This document shows positions 21,481 to 33,287 of a stretch of DNA of 64,000 nt, in pieces. The DNA comes from Laguncularia racemosa. Taxonomy: Eukaryota; Streptophyta; Magnoliopsida; Myrtales; Combretaceae. The number at the start of each line of letters is the position of its first letter. The first letter of the stretch is position 1. The position numbers were made by a program, and so were the translations under genes. The DNA lies in contig JBBMOL010000057.1 in assembly GCA_037954665.1 (NCBI GenBank), positions 3,472,001 to 3,536,000 on the forward strand, written 5' to 3'. The notes beneath the pieces are model-generated. The model had not been told where the DNA came from and searched no databases. It saw nothing but the letters and a program-made list of their open reading frames with translations.

Positions 21481-23544
21481 CTATTATCTTACTAAAATGG
21501 AGCAGATTCCTTTCTTCCTTCCTCATTTCTTGAAAAGAAGAGTTAGGCACAAGAAACGCAAAACTAAAGAGTTAACAAGAAACTTTGAAACTAGCAATAT
21601 TAAATCATAAGGATGTTTGACCCGATAATCCGGCCTGTACCTGCCTTAAAGGGTAAATTCATCGCCGTCTTATAAAGAAGCATCTTTAATTCTAGATTTC
21701 ACTATTCTAAGAATAGGAACACAACTCGTTCCTGAATTTGTGTATTAAGTACATATCCCACCCACTGGAATTGGTCCTCTAGATGTTTTCATAAAACCCT
21801 TCGATATCATATTGCCTTTCAAATGAAATTATCACTCCCAAACATACGAAAGCACTTCTGAATTCAGATTTTGTAACTAGATATGGAGGCAATGCTTTTC
21901 CATGTTTCGAACTCTTCTAAATAGCAAGAAGTCAATTTTCATGTCCTATACCTTTGATCTTATTTTTTGCATTCATTATTATTCACGAATGTACACCATG
22001 TAACCTTTTTCACAGAGATTGTAATTCCTCTTTGAAATTTTTAAATCTAATTACTTTCCACCATTGCGTTTTGCATGATTGTTAACTTGGAGAACAAAGA
22101 AGCTCTTGTGGACACTCAACAACCAGTATTAAAAGTATCAGTACGCTGATTTTGATACATAGTTATGAGACTTTCATTGAAAGAGCAACTGTCTAATAAA
22201 AGTATTATTATGTGGATTTTGTTTTTCTTACAATCTGCGTTTTACTGGAGATGTGTGAAGGGAAAGTCCATCTTGTATCATTCTAGGGTAATAATGATCT
22301 TACCAGTTTTGTGACATAAGGACTTGGCATATTCATACGTAAATGGAATTTGTCAAATTGCTATATAGTTTAGAAGGACATAGTAGCATGTTCACATGTA
22401 GGAATCCAAAGCAAATATCACGAGGGAATGTATATTCATGCAAATAGGTACATGCACTTAATGAGCTATAGGACGCCGCCAGAGTCGGTGAGGGTGCAAG
22501 AAGCATAATGCTAATTCGGCTGGTCAAAGCTAATCGGTTAGGAAGAGGGGACGAATTCGTCGAAGGAATTATAATAAACAAAATTGCCTGAGCAAAGAGG
22601 TCAAATTTATAACCCTACTTTTCTATACTTAGGATCTTTATTAATAATATGGTCAAATGAAAGATGTAAAGTGGCGCATTCGGTCAGGATCTGAAGTTTA
22701 ATTTGAATAAGTGGATGGATTAAAAATCAGGATCTTTGTCTAACCTATTATTAATATGGCGTTTTCTATTACGTGTGAAAGATCTTGAAGATGAATGTTT
22801 GTTTCTAACATTTCGTATCGGGAATCGACTTTGTGCTCGTGCATATGGATTTCATGTCTTCGATTAGGCTTTTGAGAAAATCGGAACTTCATGTCACTCT
22901 TCAACTTTATCACTCGAGTTAATTTTCAAAGAACTATTCATAAAATCCCAAAGGTTCATAATTAATCAATTCCAAATCTTGGCATGGGTTTTACTATGAA
23001 CGTGAATATCTCAGCACTCGTGCTATCATTTTTTATGGCATAGTATTGGGATAAGTAAAGTATCGTAGATTTATAATCAATTTTTGAACACCTTTACCAA
23101 AATTTAAATATTTGTATAAAAAATGAGTTATTATTAACTTTTAAATATTTGTATAAAAAAATAAAGAATTTTATAAAAATATATATAATAGAGATTTAAT
23201 GATAAGTCTCTACTACAAGACTTACTTTAATAATTTTCCTACTTTTAATTACTAAGCGATTAAGTGATATGTTTGAATCATGGTCTATGTTCAGTAATAG
23301 TGTAGCTTAGTTAGCTAGAGGTAAGGTATAGCCCAAGAGGGAATGAACAGGTAGTAACTACTTGATGAACTTTGATTTTCCACTAAATTGCAATTCATAC
23401 TCCTAATCGACTAAGTGAAAGTAAAATCATGAACTAAGTATTTTCTAGCTTTAATTGTCAGTTGATAGGATGGTTTTGTAGTTTAGCATTTAGTTTATTA
23501 TAACTAGCTACATGATCCAAGTGTGCTTGCACCAACTAGCCATC
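21481..23544. other. Anonymous DNA, no recognised gene
   Basis: Moderate base composition and several open frames of up to about 80 codons, but none with recognisable motifs. Part may be decayed internal retroelement sequence adjoining the LTR remnant. Confidence 0.5.
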
Positions 23545-23549
23545 GTGGT

Positions 23550-23757
23550 TGTTAGTTTTAACCTGCTCTTGTTTTTGCCATCCGAAAGTGTTCATGCAAA
23601 GAAGAAGAATAAACTGAAAGCAAGGGATACAAAATTCTGATTCTCTACTTCATCTTCAAAATTGATTTACAAGTATTTATAAGAAGTGTCTAGCAATGTC
23701 TAACTAACTAGCTCATATATTAAATAAAGCTATTCTGTACAATAATAAATCTTTACA
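23550..23757 (-). repeat. Copia-2 3' LTR
   Basis: This 208-bp segment matches 33081-33287 along its whole length, including the shared GAAGTGTCTAGCAATG-type core (here AGAAGTGTCTAGCAATGTC). Confidence 0.9.
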
Positions 23758-23759
23758 CC

Positions 23760-25712
23760 AACACACCCAACCACAAAGGTCTAGCTGGTGCTTAGCCAAT
23801 GAAAGTTGAGGCTCAGGAACTGCTTTAGTAAGGAAATCAACCAACTATCTTCGAGTGGAAACAAAATGAGTATAAAGAAATCCTTTAGTAACTTGATCAC
23901 AGGTGAAATGAGTATCAATAGCTATGTGTTTGGTGCGAGAATGAAAACAAGGTCATCAGCCAGCAAAAGAGCAGAACGATTGTTACAGAATAAGGAAACT
24001 GGTAATTAAACAGGAACATGAAGATCTAGTAAAATATAAGATACCTAAAGAAGCTCCTTAGTAGTAGAAGTCATGCTCCTATACTTGACCTAGAAATAGT
24101 ATTTTGTTTCTTCGTTTTCCAAGAAGCAAGTGATGACCGAGAAGAATACAATATCTAGAAATAGATTTCCTATCCTCAAAATAGGCCACCCAATCAAAGT
24201 CAAAATATCTAGCTAAGGCAAGAGAACTAGAAGCCAAATAGAATAAGCTATGATCAATATTGCCCTTGTGATAACAAAGAACATGAAATGCTATAGGAAG
24301 ATAGCTAATGCAAGGAGTGGCCAGAAATTGATTGAGTTTATGAACTGCAAATGTAATGTCAAGTCGTGCAAGCATGAGATAAAGCAACCTTTGCTTTTGT
24401 AAAAGGATGAATCATCTAAAGGCGCACCAGCATCTAAGGACATCCTTAAATCTGCAGGTAAAGGAACCTTAACTAGTTTAGCAACAAATAACCCAACATC
24501 AAACAAGATATCCATGATGAGTTTATCTTGATTAAAAAGAATACCCTTAGAAGGCCTGCAGATTTCTAAACCCAAAAAGAATAGCAAGTCCCAAATCCTC
24601 AATGGTAAAAGCTTGATGAAGCAATTCCTTAAGAGTTGCAATAGAGGAGGAATTCATCCCTATGATAAGCATGTCATCCACATAATGCAATACAACAATA
24701 AAGCCATCAGAAGCATCATGAGTGAACAAGGAAAAGTCATTTTGAGATTGTTTAAACCCCTATTGTATGAAGAAGCTACTAATTTCAAAATTTTGTTATC
24801 TAGAAACATGCTTCAATCCATATAAGGACTTCACCAACTTATAAACTTCACTAGGCTTAGCTTTAGTATAACTTGGAGGAGGATGCATATAATTTCTTCA
24901 TCAATATGTCCATAAAGAAATGCATTGTTGATGTCCACGTAGTAAATAGTCCATTGGTACACTATAGCAATAGATAACAAGATTCGCACCGTCCCTAAGC
25001 GAGCAATAGGAGAAAATGTATTATGATAATCCTTACCTTCATCTTGAGTGTACCTTTTGCAACTAAACAAGCCTTATAACTTTCTATAGTCCCATTAGGT
25101 TTACACTTGAGTTTATAAACCCATTTACATCTAATGACTTCTTTCTATCTAGCAGAATTATCAAATCCCAAGTGTTATTGAGCTCAAGAGCTTAAAGCTC
25201 AGTTTGCATAGCTTCAATCCATAGGTAATCTTGAGCTACTTGAGAATAAGAAGTAGTTTCCTTTGTTGTGAAACATTAGCTAATGATGACACATAATCAA
25301 ATGGATAGGCTTGAAAAGATTGAGAAGTAAACAATGGATATTTGGTGTGAGCTATAGTACGTGGAAGGGAAAGTACAGATCACAAAGAAGCAAGTAAAAT
25401 GTTATTAATAGAGTGCACATAATCTTGCAACCTCTGAGGAGAATGTCTTATCCTTGTAGAACATCTAGGAATTGGATTAAAAGCAAAAGGAATAGAGTTA
25501 TCAAAAGAAACATGTGATGAGGACATATCAAAAGGATCAAAAGAAGAAGGAAAAGAGTTATCAAAAGACACATGGGGAAGTGATGAAGAAACATCAAAGG
25601 AAGTAGAAATTAATGGTGCAGCAACTTCTTTAAAGGGAAATCTCTATTTAAAGAAAACAACATCCTACTAATAAAGGATCAATTAGAACTCAAATCATAA
25701 ATTCGATATGTC
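23760..25712 (-). pseudogene. Copia-2 integrase end, reverse transcriptase and RNase H
   Basis: Read leftward: an integrase-RT linker with RCSTRIRHSPQRLQDYVH (about 25400-25470); RT with DEGKDYHNTFSPIA and VDINNAFLYGHIDEE (24831-25070); the catalytic motif YVDDMLI, which is intact (near 24670-24690); then the RNase H region with LARLDITFAVHKLNQF (24340-24390) and a degenerate C-terminus almost to the LTR. Frames shift several times and stops are frequent. It is the C-terminal half of the polyprotein whose N-terminal half lies at 30949-33027. Confidence 0.88.
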
Positions 25713-25739
25713 TTATGTGTGAGGACCTAAACTTAAGCA

Positions 25740-26053
25740 ATAATGTTAAAATTAAAATAATATATATATATATATATAGATATGTGTGTGTGTGTGTGTG
25801 TAAGGTAAAATCAATGTATATATATATGTATATATATGTTATATGCCAAAAATAAAATAAAATATATAAAATAAAATAAATATATATATAAATAATAATA
25901 ATAATATGAATTATATATATATATATGGAATATATATATATATGTAAAAAAATGTACATATTATATTATATTATAGCTAAAAAGAAAATAAATAAAAGAG
26001 GAAGGAAAAAAAAATACAGAACAGCACCCTCATTCAATGTCAGCAAAATTAAG

Positions 26054-26125
<72 letters not shown>

Positions 26126-26150
26126 TTAAAATAGAGAGAGAGAGAGAAAA
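25740..26150. repeat. TA, GT and GA microsatellites inside the solo LTR
   Basis: TA tracts occur at about 25762-25780, 25904-25945 and 26059-26120, a GT tract at about 25784-25800, and a GA tract at about 26134-26147. The second LTR copy has shorter tracts at the matching place, so these expanded after the copies separated. Confidence 0.85.
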
Positions 26151-27214
26151 AACAAATCATCAAAAATTAGAAAAAAAAAAAAAGAAACCAAAACTCTCTC
26201 CAATTCATCCGAATTTTCTAGGAAAATTGAAATTGAAATTTCCAACATGAAATCATCAGGATAGGAAGAAGAACAAGATTGAAGTAGGATGCAACAAGAA
26301 TTTGAAGAAATTGAAGAAAAAAATCAAATTAAATAGGGAGGATTTTGTCTGTTCGTTCGAAGGGGGTAGGGTAAATCTGCTGCTAAGCTAAGCTAGGGTT
26401 AAGGTTTTGGGTGGGAGAGGATTCCGATCGAAATAGTGGTTTCCGACTTTGGTGGCCGGAGGCCAGTGAACGAAGCAGCTCCCGATAACGCCCGAAACTT
26501 CCTATTTTTGTTAAAAATATCAAATGTTGATGAAAAATTATGATTTTTGGTATTCTGGCATAATTTTGTATGAATATTAATGTGATAATTTAATTTTTCT
26601 GAAATTTGATTCACAGATATGTGTTGGAAAATGAATAGGTCAAATGATGTATTTTTTATGTAATGTTTAGTATATAAGATCCTTATATGATTTATTAGAT
26701 CACCAAATCAATAATTATTCATATTGGAGTTGTTTTCTATTTTTAGTGAATTTTTCAAGCTAATTACCCTGTTCTGGCCGAATTAAATCCTTAGCAAAAT
26801 TAGGGAATTTGATTTGATTAGTTGAATTTGATGTTCAGTTGAGGTTCATTGAAATATAATATGATTTTAAGAAGCTTGGGTTAGTTACAAAACAAAAATG
26901 GGAGCATTTGGTGCAAGATCGTGATAATTTAGAACCATACGATTCAATAGAATCAGATCGAAATTTAATTACATTAATATATAATAGAGCATAGTATACC
27001 CGTATGTATATGAATTAGAAATTGTAGGAAAATGGTGGATTATACGAGGTTATGATGGAATTTAGGGGTTTGGAATACTGAATTAGCAATTTATGATTCA
27101 ATAGAGCGAATGAGGTAACATTGATTGGTATACTGATGATTCAGGTATTTCTGTTGAGTAAGGAGGACAAAGGAACTTGGCCGGTGCAACTGTTTGGATT
27201 GGCATATATTGTTT

Positions 27215-28262
27215 CAGGTGAGTACCCCCCTTAACTCCTCTCTTGGTTACAAGTGGTTGGTAATGTAGACTACTTATTGTTGGCTGAAATTACCTTGTAC
27301 GATCACTTACTATGATCAATGCAGGAGGATTGTTGAATTACATTGGTTTGCTAATGGCTGGTTGTGTGTCATGATATGATTGGATTATGAGAAAAAAAAA
27401 AAGGAAACATTCTAGAAAATCCTAGAATGAGAGTTGGGTGCGGGATTTGATTATACTATTCCTAATTGTATGTGATGTAATGAACTTAAATTATTGAATG
27501 CCTCATGATTGTGATGTAATGCTGGGTTATTTTTAGCTTATTAGATGGGGTTTATATGACTGGTTAAGTTCATACTATTGTTGTCTAAGTAACGATGAAA
27601 TATCTAAATGGATAATGAAATGAGGTTTAGGCTATAAGTACCTACTAACCCAAAACACTTAATGTAAGAAAAGTCTTGTTCCATGCCTAGTAAGTTTGTG
27701 GTACGACCTTTGAATCGACCTGAATGGGTTTGAGGTACGGTTGAAGGACCGACCTGGTTCAGTGACCTATGGGGATCTGGTCACCCCTTTTGTTTGAGGC
27801 AGGTGAAAGGCGAGCTGAATGTTTCTAACTAAAAAGAGTATATAAGGATGTCTTAATGGGTTGAGAAAACATTAAGTTTTGAAAAGTACATGAGGGTAGT
27901 TTATCTACCAGTTGACAGGCTTTGCCTGGATTAACTAAAAAATATTAGTGACCTATGAGTAAACAGGAGTGATTGAAATGGTCTCCAATGAAAAGGTTAT
28001 GAGTTTAGCAAAATGGAATTACAGGGAAAATATCATTAAGTAAGATCATGGTGATGTTAAAATGTAATAAATTAAATTGGGTTTCTTATGAGTATAACTT
28101 TGAGTTGAAAATTTGCTTGCTTGAGTAATCACTTTCGAGGTATTTGATAATATTATTGATTACTATTATGTGATTTTGTTGTTTGTTTTTGCTGGGTTAC
28201 TTGATTTTGTACTCACATTGCTTCTTAAGAAGCTGGGGGGTTAGTGTTTTTGCTAACCTCAG
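27215..28262 (+). promoter_or_regulatory. Candidate intron within the 3.1-kb LTR
   Basis: A consensus splice donor CAG/GTGAGTA lies at 27215-27224. A candidate acceptor (TTTTTGCTAACCTCAG, AG at 28261-28262) lies about 1.04 kb downstream. Both sites are retained in the inverted copy (donor at 62674-62683, acceptor near 61640). Splicing is not demonstrated. Confidence 0.3.
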
Positions 28263-28818
28263 GTACAGGTACTGAAGAATAAGTTGTTGGAGACTTGGGT
28301 TTTTGGAGAGCGTCAATAGAGGCAAAGAAGCCCTTAGTTCCATTTTGGAGCCTTTGTTATTTGTAATAAGATTGTCTTGTACATGATGTTGTAATGCTTG
28401 TAAATAAGATCCATAGGTGTTAATCTTCATATTGTAATGTAAATATTTGTGTGTATAAGGTTGGATTTGTAATCTTTTGAGCCACTTAAGGCTACAGGAT
28501 TAATCATGAGCTGTGCCTATTTACCGGGAATGCAGATCCCGATGATATATATATATATGATGTATGATGTGATAAGAGATTTTAAGTACATGTGTTTAGA
28601 TATGATGTGGATATGAAATGATAGCGCTCTTAGCGCCATTTTACAGGACGTTTACAAAATTTCATACAGGTTGGAGTTACAGGTTCAATATTAGCAGAAT
28701 TTGCCTTATCTTTAATTCAGAGATAGCATAGCAATCTACCTATAGGTACCAAGGATAGTTACAAGAATTTTGGAACAGGTTCAAGAATCAGACCTAGTAG
28801 ATGGGTCGCTACATTATG

Positions 28819-29115
28819 TATAGAAGCATATCCTAAAAATATACATTAGAGACCTCTTGGATCAAATTTATCTTTATGAGGATGAGTATTTGTTGCATAA
28901 CACAAACATCATAAGAAGGGGAATAACTAAAGAGTACTTCAAATGGCGTTTTCCAAGAATGGTTTGACATAGGCATACGATTAATCAAGAAGGTAGTTGT
29001 TAGGACACAATCTCACGAAAACTCCTTAAGTAACCCAACATGTAAACATAAGGCTCTAAAAGTATCAAATAAATGCCTATATTTACGCTCAACTTTGCCA
29101 TTTTGTTGAAGAGTA
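28819..29115 (-). pseudogene. Copia-2 integrase middle fragment
   Basis: Between the two insertions the minus strand reads the part of integrase with LQQNGKVERKYRH near 29050-29110, then a LINRMPMSN segment and the approach to an FLGY-type motif that continues across the solo LTR. These are standard landmarks of the Copia integrase C-terminal half. Stops show decay. Confidence 0.85.
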
Positions 29116-29124
29116 TAGGGTATT

Positions 29125-30948
29125 GGAGGAATGCTCTTAAATAATATCTTTTTTAAAAAAAATGAAATAACCTATTTAGAAAAATTATTCCAAAAATAGG
29201 TTACGAAGGGTCAAACCCGAAATATGTGGACTATGTCCGCACCTTCAAATTTTTTTCTTTTTTCTTTTTGAAAATTTCTTTTATGAAAAATCATGTAAAG
29301 AAAAATAAATTTTCTCAAATTAAATTTTGTTGTTTTAAAAAAAAAATTAAAAGATTACATAAAGAATAACAAACATAACATGATTGCTCCTAAAATGTAA
29401 TAAGTTAAATGTTATACTATTGACAATGCAACACAAATCCCCTAATAAGATAAACGTGGTTTACCTCTCTATCCCAAATAGCCTGTGATCGATATCCTTC
29501 TTGCTACATTAATACTAAAGGATCAAAGAGTCTACACTCCATCTATTACGCACCAAATTAAAAACAACTTATTATGCACCAAAATTAATTAATTTTACAA
29601 AAACTAATTAATCACATATTAACTACTAATTATTTATAAATTAAAAATTAATTATCAACAATTTTCACAACAGCAACCTAAGACATGTTATTTACAATTA
29701 ATAAGAACTTTTTTACTAATTAAGTTTCTAATGTTAATTAATGATATATCAGCAACTAATTAATGATTAATTAACAAAAACTAAATTTCATGACAATTTT
29801 CACAATAATACACTAACATATCACATTTACAAGCATTACCAAATTTTTTTACTAGTTAAATTTTTAATAACTAATTAATGATATATTAACGACTAATTAT
29901 TTATGAATTAACTATTAATTATCAAGAATTTTCACAACAATAATGTAAGACATGTCATTTATGATTAATAAGAATTTTTCTACTAATTAATTTTCTATGG
30001 TTAATTAATGATATATTAGCAACTAATTAACGATTAATTAATAGAAACTTAATTTCATGAAAATTTTCATAATAATACACCAACATATTACATTTACAAT
30101 CAATACCAATTTTTTTACTAATTAATTTTCTAACAACTAATTAATAATATATTAACGACTAATTATTTTACAAATTAACAATTAATTATCAACAATTTTG
30201 ATAACAACAACCCAAGACATATCATTTACGATTAATAAGAATTCTTTTGCTAATTAATTTTCTAATGTTAATTAATGATGTATTAACAATTAATTAACAA
30301 CTACTGGTATTTTAATAAAAAAAATAGTAGACTACAAATAATTACATTTAATTTTATACGAATTGACAAAAAGTAACATAATAAAAAAAATAAAAATTTT
30401 GGGAAGCTAAATGTATCATATTGATATTCCTATACTCATAGATGTACAAGCTAAAGCTACGTAAAACAAAAATTAAGAAAATAGAAAGCACGAACTGGGG
30501 AGAAAGAAAAATAAAGAAAGAAGAAATAGAGATATCTAAATAATGAACTGAGGAACTGAGGATTTGCATTTATAATACAAACTATCGATGCAGAATTTAT
30601 TTTTTTTCTTGTACATTTTGGTTCACATGTTGTAATACTATACAAATTTATAGTGTCACTTTATAATAATTTTTATAGGTTTATAGTATCCTATAAAACT
30701 ATTGGATTGTGGGGGATGATGCTAAAAAAATTTTGTTAAAGTAATTTATTAAAGGCGCAAACCATATTTGTGCCTTCAATACAAATTATACTAAGGGTGC
30801 AGACCGAATCAGCGATTTCAGTTTTGCAAAAATTGGCAAAACTGAAGATGCATTATAAGTCTACGCCTTCGTAACCTATTTTTGAAATAATTTTTCCTAA
30901 TATAATATTTTGCAATTTAAAAAAAATTATTATTTAAGAGCATTCCTC
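29125..30948. mobile_element. Non-autonomous MULE inserted in Copia-2 integrase
   Basis: Long terminal inverted repeats start G(G)AGGAATGCTCTTAAATAATA and continue through AAAATTATT(C/T)CAAAAATAGG for about 85 bp. Flanking 9-mers TAGGGTATT (29116-29124) and TAAGGTACT (30949-30957) match at 7 of 9. No transposase is present. From about 29390 rightward it resembles the right portion of the large MULE (from about 56450), so it is a deletion derivative of that family. Confidence 0.88.
29540..30310. repeat. AT-rich tandem repeats inside the small MULE
   Basis: A loose unit of about 250-300 bp recurs. Each holds runs of TTAATTAATGAT, ACTAATTA and TTTTCACAA/CATTTAC motifs. The same repeat type fills 56640-57760 of the large MULE. 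Confidence 0.75.
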
Positions 30949-33027
30949 TAAGGTACTATCCTTGATGCATTATACCATGTTGTTGAAGAAAATTCTAGTA
31001 AACATTGGATAAGAATTTTATTCCATTGTCTATTCGAATTGTTTTGGGAGTAGTTTTAAAATGGTTTCGAATATACAAGAAAAAGGATTCAAAGGTAAAG
31101 AAAATTTGTGATTTATGTTTTAACAGATAAGTCTAAGTTGCTATAGAAAAATCATCAATAATTGTGATGAAATATTTCTCACTTGTGTATGATGGCACAT
31201 GGTAAAGACCCCACAAATCAACATGCAACAATTCAAAAGCAAAACTAGAAACAATTTCACTTCTTTAGAAAAGTAATATTTGGCATTTGTCTTATTAACA
31301 TGTATCACAAAAAAAAAAAAAGTGCTCAAATCAAAATGTTGGCAATGTGACAAATGTTTTAGTTTAGACTTAGAAGAATGTCCAAGTCATTCATGAACTA
31401 ATTGTAGACTAGAAAAAGAACTAACAGTAGATAAACGACAAGAAGGTTTGTTATTAAAATGATGAATTACATTCAACAAGGAAACATTACAATCAGTGGC
31501 TTCAGACTTCAAAATGTACAATCCATGATGAGTTGCAGCTTTACAAGATGAAGTTTTAGTTTTCTAGTCTTGAAAATAGCAAGTGGATTTATCAAACGCA
31601 ACATAAATTGAATAGTCTAATAACAATCTATGAACTGATAAAAAATTGTGTTTGAAATCTAGTATGAAAAAGACATTGCGAAGAACAATATTTGGAGCTA
31701 TAACAACATAACCAACTGTATAAACTTCCTTTTTGGTTCCATTAGGTAAGCTAATAAGAATGGGTTATGGAAGAGTATATCTATTGTATAAAAGGTCCTC
31801 AAAAGGTGTCATGTGATCACTAGCACCTATATCAACAATCTAGAAGTCTTTCTTATTATTCTCTACAGCTAAAGAACTTGTAGCTTGAGAAGTATCTACA
31901 AAATGAGTTGATGAAACCATTTGGGAACTTGACTCTGCTATGCCATCTGTTTCTTTATTCCTCATCATAACCTCTTGATACATATTTTAGAGCACATGTT
32001 GGTCAATTCCCTATGAACTCGAAAATCTATCACAATCCAAATGAGAAAACTTTGCCTATCAACTTGATAATTCACTAACATACTAGTACTGGATTTCGCA
32101 TTTCCTCGTCTTTTGTTCCTCTTTCCTTTATACCACTCAAGGTATCCTATGAGTTCAAAACAAGACTTTTATAGAATGTCCATCCATGTTACAATTTTTA
32201 CAATGAAGTTTGCTCTTCTTATTATCTTTGTGATTATCCCTAATCACCCAATTATTGTTCCTACTGTCCATAAGTGCAACTCTGGTTTCAACTTGCAATG
32301 GCACAAAAGTTACTTGCCTTTGCTTCTCCACTTGTGCCACTAGATAAAATGCATGACTAACATTGGGCAAGTTATCTGTGGCTAAAATATGATTTCTTAT
32401 TACCTCATATTCCTCTAACAATCCCATCAAAAACTACATTAACTTGTTCTAAGAATCAAACTCCAACAATCTGTCTTTTAAATCACAAGTATAATATGCC
32501 AATCATCCACATGTACAGATTGGATAAAGATTTAAAGATTGTAATTCCTCCCAATATCTCTTTAACTTGTCGTACTACACCGTCATTGACCGATTTCCTT
32601 GTCAAAAATTAGCAATTTCATGTTGCATTTGAAATATCAAAGGTCCATTAGTTTGACCATATTAATCACTAATTTCCTTCCAAAACTTCATTGAGAATTG
32701 AGCATAGATAAAACTTTGAGATAAATCTGCATTCAATGAATTAAGGATCCAACATCGGACCATATAGCCTACACGAATCCATCGAACATAGTCTTTCAAA
32801 GTCTCTTTTGGTTTTGGTAAAGTTCCATTAACAAAACCTAGCTTAAGTTTCGCACCTAAAGCCATACTAACTGATCTACTCCAAATAAGGAAATTAGATC
32901 CATTGAAGATTATATTTCCTAAAACCATTCTTGGATTGTCTAATCTAGAAATGTACAATGGATCGAGATGCATTGCATCTACTAATGTATTGCAATCTCC
33001 AATATTACTCATGAAGAAATACAACAA
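30949..33027 (-). pseudogene. Copia-2 gag, protease and integrase N-terminal half
   Basis: From ATG 33027 the minus strand gives a Copia gag with DPLYISRLDNPRMVLG, FNGSNFLIWSRSVSMAL and a CKNCNMDGH zinc-knuckle remnant (about 32170-32200). Next come a protease core like DIGASDHMTP (about 31830-31860), a CHH-type integrase N-terminus and a degenerate integrase core (31141-31353). Multiple stops and frameshifts break it. The rest of integrase lies beyond the MULE at 28819-29115. Confidence 0.88.
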
Positions 33028-33068
33028 AAATCAAACTAATGAATGTAAATGTGAGGGATAGTTACCAT

Positions 33069-33080
33069 GCTCTAATACCA
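33069..33080 (-). promoter_or_regulatory. Copia-2 primer-binding site
   Basis: On the minus strand TGGTATTAGAGC abuts the 5' LTR. It matches the initiator-Met primer site at 11 of 12 bases. Confidence 0.9.
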
Positions 33081-33287
33081 TGTTAGTTTTGCCCTATTCT
33101 TGTTTATGCCACCTGGAAGTGTTCGTGCAAAGAAGAAGAAGAAACTAAAAGCAAGGGATATGAAATTTTGATTCTCTACTTCATCTTGAAAACTAATTTA
33201 CAAGTGTTTATAAAAAGTGTCTAGCAATGTCTAACTAACTAACTCATATATTAAATAAAGCTATTCTATACAATATAAACCTTCACA
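33081..33287 (-). repeat. Copia-2 5' LTR
   Basis: This 207-bp segment matches 23550-23757. It begins TGTTAG and ends CTTCACA on the plus strand, followed by the GTGGC target-duplication copy. Confidence 0.9.

Larger units (their letters stand above)
25718..28813 (+). mobile_element. Solo LTR, 3.1 kb, inserted in Copia-2 integrase (copy A)
   Basis: The ends are TGTGAGGACC...GGTCGCTACA. They are flanked by a perfect 5-bp target duplication TTATG (25713-25717 and 28814-28818). The Copia integrase reading on both sides joins in register once the LTR and one TTATG are ignored. Length and end sequence suggest a long-LTR Gypsy family, perhaps a Tekay/Del-type chromovirus (inference). Plus orientation is inferred from a TA-rich TATA region (26050-26120) near the left end, followed by a GA/CT-rich leader-like stretch. 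An inverted second copy starts at 61127. Confidence 0.93.
23550..33287 (-). mobile_element. Copia-2: Ty1/Copia element with two nested insertions
   Basis: LTRs of about 207 bp (TGTTAG...TTACA or TTCACA on the plus strand) lie at 23550-23757 and 33081-33287. Flanks GTGGT (23545-23549) and GTGGC (33288-33292) are a one-mismatch target duplication. Read on the minus strand, gag, protease, integrase, RT and RNase H follow in Copia order. A 3.1-kb solo LTR (25718-28813) and a 1.8-kb MULE (29125-30948) interrupt integrase. Removing both leaves about 4.8 kb, a normal Copia length. Confidence 0.92.

Noticed and set aside
22333..22581. 82-codon minus-strand frame
   Set aside because: Composition is plausible but there is no recognisable motif, splice context or upstream leader.
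29540..30310. Possible satellite or CRISPR-like array
   Set aside because: The repeats are AT-rich, irregular and inside a MULE; spacers are not unique, and the genome is eukaryotic.
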